In this document: in pieces, positions 12,101 through 24,100 of the stretch
Numbering within the stretch: the first letter of the stretch is position 1
Layout of the letters: every line of letters starts with the position of its first letter
NCBI RefSeq assembly: GCF_027942865.1
Contig: NC_134522.1
Span: 6,912,849 to 6,976,848, forward strand
From: Odontesthes bonariensis
Taxonomy: Eukaryota; Chordata; Actinopteri; Atheriniformes; Atherinopsidae
Reading direction: 5' to 3'
DNA: 64,000 bases
Position numbers and translations under genes: made by a program
Notes under the pieces: generated by a model
The model's database searches: none
What the model was told of the DNA's origin: nothing
What the model saw: only the letters and a program-made list of their open reading frames with translations

Positions 12101-15100
12101 GAATTCCTAAATTCCTAGTTGGTATTGAATGCAGCACCGGTGCATTGACATTCAAGCAGTTGGCAACATCCATGGGTGTCGCATAATGCTGCGAAAACTC
12201 CAGTAGGAGGTGTTTACGTTGCAACATAATGCGACTAATACTTCCTGTGGCTTAATTTTATTGTTGCTTCCCCTCAGCCTGACCTTATTCAGGCCTTATT
12301 TGGTTAGAAAATGCTGTTTACTTGGCAGTTTTTTCTTCACATTAAGGTATAAAACGGTCTAACATTGTAGCACTTTGTAACACTGAGAGTTATAAAAGTA
12401 AGCGGAGTTCTGCAGTGTCGTGTTGACCTGTCAGAGTCCTGATGGACACGGACATCATCTTCACGTGTGCTTTCACGCTCTCATTGACACACGGATGGAA
12501 ACCATGTTTATCTGTTGCCTTTCTCCTCTGCCATAGCAACCTGACACATGGCGTGGGCAGGTTTCGAGAGATTCTTCGGGCTGTGGAGAACAGAACCACC
12601 CAGAACCTTCGCATGGTGAGGAATCGGTTTGGAATTTTTCTGCTCTGATTACAGATAATGAAACTGAATTAGTAAGTTTCCCAAAATTTAGAACAATTCC
12701 TAAAAGATAAACGTAAGATTGACATGTAAACATGAGGTAACATGGCAGAGTTCTTACCAGCAAAAGAAGCTGTGCTCTTTATTTCTGTATGTTGTAATCC
12801 AGGCTTCTCAGTTCATATGGTGGCAGTTTGTGTGAGTACATGTGGCCTTTTTGAGCTCTCTCAACCTAATAAAGGACAGTCTTTGTCTAAAAAGGGCTCC
12901 CAAAAGGAGTGGCACAAGACCTGAGTCAACATTTGTTTGGCTGGAAAGCCCTACGACCAGCTGAGGGGCTCAAAATGAGGTTTTATTTTGGTCTTAGATT
13001 CTGCTGCTGTAGTGTGACTCTCAGAGGTTTCTTAAGAGCATTTACTGGACATTTAAACCTCTGCCTGCCTCCATAAATAATACCAACACTGCTCCACTCA
13101 GCCTTTTATGTTGGCTGGGAGAAAATGTAACAAAGGCAGTTTATTTCTCCTCATAGAGATGCCAAATATGGTGCAAGAAAAAGGTGTTTTAGAAGGATCC
13201 AGATTAGAATAACCTCCGAGTAAACCGACCGCTGCTGTGTTTGTGTCAGAATATCTTTGTCAGTTGTGTGTTTTTGTGTCTAGACCATCGCCAGACAGCT
13301 TGCAGAGATCTTGCTAAGAGGAATGTGCGAACAGAGTTACTGGTCACCTCTGGAAGACCCACCCACAGCGTCACCGCTGGACGATCCCACGCGGCAAGGA
13401 CACACTCTCAGCAAGAACTACAGCCTGAGTCGACGTCCGCGGGTGTACTCAGGAGAGAAGTAAGTGACCACAAGGGCGTCTGTTGGTGCTAAACTGAAAA
13501 TACAAGTGTGGCTCTAAAATAAAATCAGCTGCCAGTGCAGTTTTTCTACATCTGATCACTTTTCTACGCCCCCTCGTCCTTGTCCAAACTCACCGTTCTC
13601 CTGTATTTCTCAGTCTGTTTTGCCCTCAGGAGAACACAGAGGAAGCTTTGCTGCTGCTGCTCATCAGTGAGTCCATGGTAAGACGAACACCCCGCAGAAC
13701 TGTACATGTTAAAGCCGTTTTTCAGGGTGCTTGCGCAAGTCTTGAAAGTCTTAATAAGTATGGAATTTTGAAGTACTGTTTTCCAGACCTTGAAAAGTCT
13801 TGAATTTTGTGTGAAAGTCTTAATAAAGTATGGAAAATAAATGTATGGTAGAATGTTACAGTATGCTGAAAGGCATTGTGAAATGAGAAATAGGAAGGTA
13901 GGCTATAAAACTATAATTTTACTAACTGGTCACGTGCTGTATCAGCCTAATGGGATGAGATGTGAGTGAAGAGACTGAATTCTACATACATTTGTTTTTT
14001 TTATAGATAGTTTTTGTGACACTTGTTTGATGTGAAATTCATGTACTTGTGATTTTCATGTTTTGAAACGTTTTCATCAGTAAAAGCACAATTTACTGTG
14101 AATAATGCATTTGTTCATTGAATACTAGCCTATAAAAATGAACATTTCTAATAAACACAGTTGGTACAATCTCAACCAATGAAGTAGGCAGTAGGCACAC
14201 AAGTTACAAGTACATAAAGTTAAGGTCTTGGAGGGAAAAAAAGTATCAGTTTTAAAAAAGTCTGGAATTTTAATTTGGAAAAAGAGCAAGCACCCTGTTT
14301 TTTATCCGTGTATCACTGCTTGTTTGTGTGTTTCAGGCCAACCGTGACGCTGTCCTGAGCAGGATCCCTGAACACAATGACGACCGGATCATCAGCCTGC
14401 AGTCTGCCTCTGTGGTGTACGACCTGCTGACTATCGCTCTGGGCAGGAGGGGGCAGTACGAGATGTTGTCAGAGGTGAAGAGTCCCTCTGTGGGCTTTGG
14501 GAGAAGCAGGACACCCACATGTAATTGTAGCTCACTTTAGGTTTTTTTTTTTTTCCCAAATAAATCAGTGTCCTCTCCCTGCTGTCTCCAGTGTTTGGAA
14601 AGAGCCATGAAGTTTGCCTTTGAGGAGTTCCACTTGTGGTACCAGCTCGCCTTGTCTCTAATGGCAGCTGGGAAATCGGCTCGTGCTGTTAAGGTCCTAA
14701 AGGAGTGTATCCGCCTGAAGCCCGATGACCCCACCATCCCACTGCTGGCTGTCAAACTGTGTATTGGACCTCTGCACTGGGTGAGGACCAAACCGCGCTC
14801 ATAAATTCGGGCTGATTAAGTGTGTCAGCCTTTGTCCTTGATATGTTATTGGGCTGCCGCAACAACTTTGTCATTTTACACGTCTCTGCTCCCACAATTC
14901 AGCTGGATGAAGGAGAGAACTTTGGAAAGATGGTGATTGAAATGGGAGAGAAAGCAGCTGAGTTCAGAGCCAAAGGCTATTTGGCCATCGGGCTCGTTTA
15001 CAGCCTCAAAGCCACTGACGGTGAGTCTGCACAGCACATCTGTTTGTTTCTTACTTTCAGGAATTTACAAAGAATTAACTTTAGCATTTAGTCCAGCTGT

Positions 15101-18100
15101 GTGCCTGAACATTGATTTTAGATCCATGTGCTCTGCTTAAATACTTACATTTTGTGGAGCCTTCATTGAAAACACATTTATTTGACAGCTTTAGATACTA
15201 TTTACTTTTCAGATGAAGGATTTACACATCGATGGTGCAGAAAATCTTAAAAATAGACACATTTTTAAAGATTAAACCAGTTGTTTGCAACCTTTTTTGG
15301 CCTTGTATATCTTACAAAAGGCAGCACGAAGGCAGGGTCACTCAGCAAACCATGCAGCTATTTCTGTTTCCAGAGCATTTTTCTCATATCTGATGGTTTC
15401 TCTGCCTCTCTTCAGCGTCATTGCGGAGCACACAAGAGGACTACCAGAGGAAAGCTCTGGGAGCCTTCCAAAGGTCTGGACATATTGTTTTATCTTAATA
15501 ATGTGGTTGATAAATGTGTCCAATGATTTATATGTCCGCTGCTTTGATTTCTGTTTAGTTTCTTTGGCTTTTTCTACTACGGCACAATTTTCTGCTGCAC
15601 TGGCCTTATTTCCCCACGGGGATCTTTAAAGTTTCATCCAGTGTTATCTATCTTTTATTCCGCATGTCTGAACACAACCTCTTCTCCTCTGTAGATCTCA
15701 GAGTCTTTCTCCCACTGACCATCTCGCTGCCTTCTACTTGGCGCTGCAGCTTGCTGTTTCCAGACAGGTAACACAACACACAGAAATAAGATAAAAACCT
15801 TGTTTGGGACATAAAATCCAGTCGATGAAAGTCAGAACATGGAGGAGTTCCTGTATTTGAAATGGTGCATTTTATCCCAACTCTAGTACAACCTGTAGTG
15901 TGTGTATGTGCTTGTATGTAGATCCCCGAGGCGCTAGGTTATGTTCGACAGGCGCTACAGCTTCAAGGGGATGACGTGCACTCCCTCCACCTGCTGGCCC
16001 TGCTTCTCTCCGCACAGAAACACTACCACGATGGTCTCAATATCATAGAGATGGCCCTGTCTGAGTACCCCGAAAACTTCAAGTGAGCCCAACTTCTGCT
16101 TCTGAGGCATCTAAAGTCAGGCCCACGCAGTGTTCAGTGTTTGTTTTCGTGCGTTTACGGTGGTTTGTGTGTTTTGTAGTCTGCTGTACACAAAGGTGAA
16201 GCTGGAGGCGATGTGTAGAGGACCAGAGGAAGCTCTTCTCACCTGTAAACACATGCTGCAGATCTGGAAGAGCTTTTACAATCTTACAAACCCCAGGTAC
16301 ACCCTCAAGTGTATGCACACCCTCCCGAAAAGCAAATACAGTGATCCATGCTCTCAAAATACTGAAATACTACAGCACCTCTCAACAGAAAACAAGCTTT
16401 TTTTTTATTTTTTATGATTTAAACTTTTTTTATTTTTCAAACAATAACAATGACCAAACAATAATCCACATTATATTATTATACAATATAAATTCAGTCC
16501 TTGACAAGTGACTTCAAGTGAATTATACAACATTACACACACACAAAATTAAATAGTAAAAGGAACGAATGTATACAAAACAAAAATTAACAAATAAAAA
16601 AAAATATGTATATATATATAAATATAATCATACACATCAGTATTACTATATTATTAAAAAAAATAAAATAAATAATAATAATAATAATAATAAACTAGAT
16701 AAATACAAAATAAATACAAACAAAATTGATGCCAAACGAAATCTGGACATGAAAGAAAATGAGAGAAAACAAGCTTTCTAACATTTTAACGATAATTGGA
16801 TGCGTTGAACCACACAACACAAAAGGAATGTTTGATCCGTCCGTGTGTGCAGTGATTCAGGGCGCGGCAGCAGCCTGCTGGACAGAGCCGTCGCAGACAG
16901 ACGACAGCTCAACGCTATGACTCTGCCGGACTTCAGTGACCCTGAGACCGGTAAGCACACACACATTTACACACAGGCTGCCTCCTGCACCCTTCACAAC
17001 AAAGTACACCCTCTGTCGGCTCTAAGGATTTACATAACTGTCCTGTCCTTACCAGGTCTTAAAATTAGTCTTAAAATTAGTGAACAAAAATATGTGACAT
17101 ATCATGTCATTGTATATTTGATTAAAAAAAAAAACTAAGCCAAAATAAGTGAACCCTTACTGCTTCCATAGGAATTAAGCAGCCAGGAGCTGCTGATCAA
17201 TGCACTGATAACTAATCATCAGTCAGTGTGAGCACTTCTATAAAAGCAGAAGTTTAGTTGGTTTGCTGGTCTGCAGCATTCAGCTGTGTGTTAACACAAC
17301 GCCAAGGAGGAAAGACATCAGCAATGATCTTAGAGAAGCAATTGTTGCTGCCCATCAATCTGGGAAGGGTTATAAAGCCATTTCCAAACTATGTGGAGTC
17401 CATCATTCTACAGAGAGAAAGATTATTCACAAGTGGAAAACATTCAGGACAGCTGTCAATCTTCCCAGGAGTGGACGTCCCAGCAAGGTCACCCCAAGGC
17501 CAAAAACCCAAGAGCTACATCTCAGGTGGGGTCTGTGATGTTTTCTGGAGCATTTTTTTTATCATATTGTCTGAAAACCTCCTCACGACCCCATTGCACC
17601 CACTAAAATAGAATGTTTGGAAAAAAAACGAAATCTTTTAGTCCAGTGTAGAGGGTGTAGCCAGAGGAAAAGTCCGACCAATAGAAGTACTGATGAGAGT
17701 TACTTCTATTGGATTCAACCGTCAGCCCTCCTCACCCCTCCCCCCTGCGCGTTCACAGACTCGTGAGTTTTTATTTTATTTTTTCTTTGTTGTTAGCTAG
17801 TAATAGACGTGAGCACTCTCGCCTCATCTTGTGTCGCGAGCACTCGTGAGGTCTCGTCTAGTTTCGTTCTCGATCTCGGGAACATCCGAACACCTCGACC
17901 GACAGCATGCGCGTTCATGTGTTTTGAAGGCGTGGTTTCGAGGGCTGGGCTGAAGGGACAGGCAAGGTTGTGTATTTTCAAAAATATAGCTTGCAGGAAC
18001 TGTTTTTCCAAGATCTCATACCCCACCTTTAACACAATGCCAAGGAGGAAAGACATCAGCAATGATCTTAAAGAAGCAATTGTCTGGGAAGGCTTATAAG

Positions 18101-21100
18101 GCCATTTCCAAACTATTTGGAGTCCATCATTCTACAGAGAGAAAGATTATTCACAGGTGGAAAACATTCAGGACAGCTGTCAATCTTCCCAGGATGTCCC
18201 AGCAAGGTCAGCCCAAGGTCAGACTGCAAAGCTCAGAGAAACTGCAAAAAACAGGTCAAAGATAATAAACTAGTCAAATTATCTAAGGAATTCTGTTTAT
18301 CAGAAACTGTGGTCCAGCTGAGCCTGTAGGATGCAGTGTAACGTCGTCCCTTCACGTTGTTGTATTTACAAGCGTGTCCCCTGGGAGGCAGTGGTAGTTA
18401 CTGCACTGATTATGAATGTACTGAAGGTAAACACACTTCTGTTGGCAAATGGAAAGAATCCGTCTGTCCGGCAGCTAAAGCTGGGCTGAAACTGGCTCAT
18501 CAACAGGACAAAGATCCCAAACACAGCAGCAGATCTACAGCAGAATGTGTGAAGAAGAGGAGAATCAAGGTGTTGCAATGGTCCAGTCCAGACCTCAGCC
18601 TGACTGAGATGCTGTGGTGGGACCTTCAGAGAGCTGCAGAAACCAGAGCTGCAAACCTCAATGAGCTGAAGCAACGCTGGAGAGAAGAGTGGGACTAAAT
18701 TCCTCTATAAGCATGAGAGGGACTGATAACGTCACACAGGAAACCATTACTTCAACTCACTGCTGCTGAAGCCGCTTCTACAAGCTGCTGGATCAGGGGT
18801 TCACTTAGTTTTCATTAAATAAATGATGACACGGTGTAATATGTTGTTCATCTGAGGTTTTATTTAAACCTGATATGTAATCTCTTGAAATGAAAGAGGG
18901 TGTACTTTCTTTTTCTCTTCTTTAACACATCAGTTACAGGAAAAAAAGGTGTTTTATTTTAATTCATTTCTGTTTCATTTCCTCTGTTTTAGTCTCAGGT
19001 TCCTCTTCCTCCCTCTCTGGTTTCGAACCAGTCTCCCCCATCTCCCCATCCACCATTTCCACCCTCTCCTCCCCACTGTCCTCCCCTTCGTCCCCTTTCT
19101 TCAGCTTTCAGTCTCCTCCTCCTCTTCTCCCTCCAGTTAAAAACCCATCCTTCCTTCCTCCTCCTCCTCCTCCGCCCACCAAGACCAGGACGCACTCCTT
19201 TTGCAACCACGCCGTTCTGCGTCAGCTCTCCTCCACCTGTAATCTGCCTCCACGTGCACTCTGCCTGTAGCATGTTGTGGAGAGTGACCTAAAACAAAAG
19301 GGTTTGCATGTTCAGTAATGCTCTTGTGCTAACTAGAGCAGCGTATTAATTTAAACCTAAAACAAAAACAGTAGTAGCAGCTCGTGACTTCTGACTGTTG
19401 CTGCGTTCAGTCATAATCATGTTTATGCTAGTGTTAGCTGTTAGCTATTAATTCATGCCTGTACACTTCATAAGGGTCCATTTACTGGGTGTTTGCTACC
19501 TTTTAGCTGACCTTTGTTTCCACAAAATGTTGATAAACGTACCTGAACGATCATTTATAACTGATAATAATGTGAATCGTATGTTTTACCTCATCCCAAA
19601 GACTCAGATTCGGTGACTAAGGAGGCAGCGGAGCATTACTGAACTCACGCTGAGCAGCTGAAAACCAGCAGGTCTTTTATCTGTTTTGACGTTGTAGCGC
19701 CACAGGAACAAAGGCATAGAGATCCTCTCGTATTTAAAGAGCAGAATTACTCTTTAAATATTAGTTTTGTGACATTTTTAAACCTTCGGATTTATTTCAA
19801 AACAAAGAGTTGGCGTCTTCGTTAGCATCTGATTAACAAAACAAAAGCTTAAAAGTGCAGGTATCGCAACACAGATTGAGATTAGCGTGCGTCCTGAATG
19901 ATCAAGGAGTTTGAATTACTAATAAACCACGGCAGCTTTGATTGACTCTACATCTCCCTATATGCAAAACGAGAGATTATTTCCCATCATGCACCTGGTG
20001 GAAATTCTTAACAACAACAAAGTTGATCGATAAGCAGCTTTTAGCCACAGCTCCGTATTAAAGTGCTTATGAAACGTCATCGTAATGCAGTCAGTTGCTC
20101 CTCCTTTTGTTCGGTCCAACTGAACCGTACGTTTTTGGCCTCATCGCCACGGTTACTCTCAGCCACAGCTTGGATTTACACACAACACTCTGATGCAAAG
20201 ATCCTGCTGGGTGTCTTTATTTTTCATATTTCCATGTCTGTGTGTCTTCTGTTTTCCTCACTACTTCCCATCTTTCTTTTCCAGTGAGGTTTTGTCATTT
20301 CAAACAATTGAATCAGTCGGTTTGTCTGCTCGTGATGAAATGTTCAGTGACGTTGTGGTCAATGAAAAAAAGTGCTGAGATTCAAAGTTAAGTATTTGGT
20401 TAGCAGAGAAATATGAGCTTCTCTCAGGCTTTAAGTTGATTAAAGTTTACGGCAGATATTACCGGTAAATATGATGCTTGGAAACCATTTATGGGAACAA
20501 ATACGAACATTGATAAGGAAGCTGGTGTGTTGCACTTCTTGGGAATCGATGCTCTTTTCTTCCCTGAAAGAATTGGGGTGTTTCTTCTCTGTTTCTTCCT
20601 CTTTCCGTCATTAACAACCGTCTTTCTGTTTTTCCCCACCCCTCCATTTTTTTTTAAGGTGGCCTTCAGGACGCTAACACTCTTGGTTTTTCCTCCATGT
20701 TTTCTGTTTGTAAGTAGCCATCTAACCTCCATCCGATCATCTTTTTCCGTCCTGGTGAGGTTCAGATATATGTTTAAAAACACAAGTGTCTGCATATATT
20801 TTCTGCTTTAACATGATGTCTGCGTGCAGTTTCCAGGAGAATACACTTTCATCATGTTGGTGATTTTATTATATAAAGGAATATGGTGACTTAAAGGGAA
20901 ACCTCTCAACTTTAGGCTTTGTTGGAAGTTTTTCAGATTGTTTTACAGCATAAAAAAGGTTGTTTATCCAGTTTAAACTTTATCTGTGGCGGTCGTGTGT
21001 AACTTTTCCAGATAGTAAAAGTACTACGAGTATGACGCATGCCACTAATACTTAATTTGCTACAAAAGAGTGATGATAAGACACAGTGAAGATAAGGGAA

Positions 21101-24100
21101 AGAGCTGCTTTTACAGGAGAAATCTGTCATTAGAGATGACCTTACTTAAGAGAAGCATTATCAGCTCTGCACATCTGTTATCAAGATGTAGTTGGTTTCA
21201 GTAAATGACACTTATAACCATACATATATTCAGCAAAGAAAAGACACTCGATACACTCGGAGGAAACCGAACAGCTTAGGATGATTACATTTTTTCCCCT
21301 GTAAGTCAGTGCATTCCTTTAATTCAGCGAGCAGCTTCTGCGCATGTGTTATGTGGAGTTTTAGGCATAAGTAACTGCAGGAGCTTCCTTATCACCCTCC
21401 TAAAGTGTGTATAAGTCACTTATTTTTCTGCATTTAAAGCAAAATGCCCCCCCCATGAGGTTTTATTACACATTTGATGGGTTGAAGTGTCTATTACAGG
21501 CTCAAAATGGCACAAGTGAAAGCAATTCTGCACTTTTTTCCTCTCGCTTTTGCACATTTTTTTTAATATAAATGACAAAATAACTGCTTCCCTTCATACT
21601 CTCAGATCTCAGGTCCTTGATAGTATTATCAATAATATGGTTAAAAATGACTTTTTAGTGTGTAAAGGTACAAAATCTACAAGGTGAAATAAACCGAGCT
21701 GCAAACATTCAGCTCCAAACAGAAACATGGTTATTAAACCATTAAAGGAACCAAAGCAGGAAAGTAAGAAGAAGTGAGAAAAATCATGAAAAGTTATCGT
21801 TTAGAAACAATCAAATAAAGTAATAAGTTTTAGATTTGATCTTAGATAGATAAACCTTTATTTTTTATTACGTTTGCTGCTGACTTAACTTGTTTTTCTT
21901 TCATTTCTTTCAAAAGATGTAGACATAACAGTGCATGAGAAGGAAGTTGTGCTTCGGAAAGAAGCGTTAAATTACCACATGAAATGTAAAGAAAAAAAAG
22001 AGTGTTTAGAGAGTTTAATCAGTTTGAGTCTTTGAACGGCATATTGAACATCACTCCTCCCAAAACAACCTTTCAAAACAGGATTTTTAGCCTCAGAAGC
22101 GTTTGTCGTGCGGACTAATGACACATCCTTTAGTCATTTCCTGAAATCCACTTATCAGCAGCGACCTCGCACACACCCTGAGCTTCAGTATTTAAGTCCT
22201 CTTCTCCCTCTGACTGTGAAACAAATCAAAGCAGATGAATTCCTCTTTGTTTAGTTTGATTATTCATCAGCAGAAACTTCAGAGGTCGCCGAATCGTTTG
22301 TAACCGACTCTGAAAAATGTCAGAGCGTCATCACGTCACGTGTTGCTTTCACAGATTGTCCCATTTTTGCAGACCTGTAATAACCAGATTTAATTCAAAT
22401 AAGCAGAGGTAACGCTTCTTTTCATTACTAACCAGCAGAGTGTTGCTGTTTCTGCACGAGTGTTTATTTTAACTTCATCCAGTGCGATGACGCTGTGCTG
22501 CAGAGTGTGGAGTGATGTGGGCTCTGGAGCTTCTTCCTGCTGAGCTCTGCTGCTGCCTTTGGTTGAAACGTGTCCATCTAACACTGCAGCCGTGTCCGGT
22601 CAGTGAATCCAGGGGATTGCACGCGGTTACAGTGCGGCTCTTTGCTTCCAGGTTCGGTGCACGCCACGTCCATAGCGGCCAGTCGGGTGGAGCAGGCTCT
22701 GTCGGAGGTAGCCTCCTCACTGCAGAGCAGCGCCCCCAAACACGGACCCCTTCACCCCTGGATGACCCTGGCTCAGATCTGGCTGCACGCAGGTTTGTTT
22801 GCATGCATTTACACCTCGCAAATGTTGTTTTATTTTAGCACTTTTAAAGCAAAGTTTCCCATCAAACCTCTTAAAGGGACACTATGTAATAAATTAAGTC
22901 ATTTATTAGCTCAAATCAACATATTCATTCATAAATTAGTCCTCATTGGTGTAAAATTATCTCTGTCAAAAATCTCACTTATCCTCCTGAGTGAAGAATA
23001 ACTTGTCTGTATCTACATAGAGCGGGCAAGCTCTATGGAGGCTGCCATGTCCTTCCGGTCTATGAAAAACGACGAAGTGCCGAGAGGGACATAAAGCACT
23101 TCGAATCGCATTTTCCCCAACGCCAGGCCTTTTTAAAAAAAAATTTTTTGTTTTTGTTAGTGCACCGTTCCTGGAGATACTGCAATACCAGGTCGATGCG
23201 TGGAGTGGACGGAGCAAGCCCCTATTCCATCTCCCTGTTCCAAAAATCTATTTAATATATGGTCCCCGGGTAGGGGACGTATCCCCAACGCCAGGCCTGG
23301 AAGCGGAAATGAAGTCATTTTGACGTCACGTCCGCTACCGGTGCTAATGGTAAATAGATTCTATCTCGTAAATTATCCCACTAATAATGCATTGATTGTT
23401 ACCAAACTTCTGCCGTAGTACACATAGGCTCTTAACTCACAAAACGAGGCATTAGAAAGTTTGTAAGTTTACCGGGAGTTTATTTAAAAGAACATCCAGA
23501 TGGCAACTACACACTGCGGCTAACGCTAACGCTGCGTCAACGTCACTTCCGGTAACTCCCGGAATATGACTAATTGCATTGTTTGCACACCAAAGGCTAT
23601 GTCAACTTATGTTATCTGACATGTTATCTGTCATCTGTATTTATAGTGTTATTGTATGTGTGTTATGTAATCCTTATTACTGTGTGTCTTGATGTCTTTT
23701 TGTTTGTATGGACCTTGAGTCTGAAGCTATAGCTTGACACAGGGGCGTCTGTAGCTTGAGCAAACATTTGGGGCTGTAGCCCAGACATGAAAATAATTTT
23801 TAACGGGGTCAGGGGGTTTTTCCCCCGGGATTTTTTTTAAAAAAAGGGGGTGTTAAAATGAAAATTTAACACAGTTCATGACCAGCTGCTTAACATGTTG
23901 AATGCCGAGCTGTGAATGTTGGCATTCATGTTTTGATAAAATGCCGAGATCCATATATCCAAATGCTGACATTGTGTCTTTGTTAGCCTAACGGTGCGTT
24001 CACACCAAACGCGATGCGAATATTCGCACCGCCTTCATCGCGCGATTGTTGCCGCAGGTGTAAATTAAATTCCATCGCCTCAAACGCCTCTTTCGCGCGA

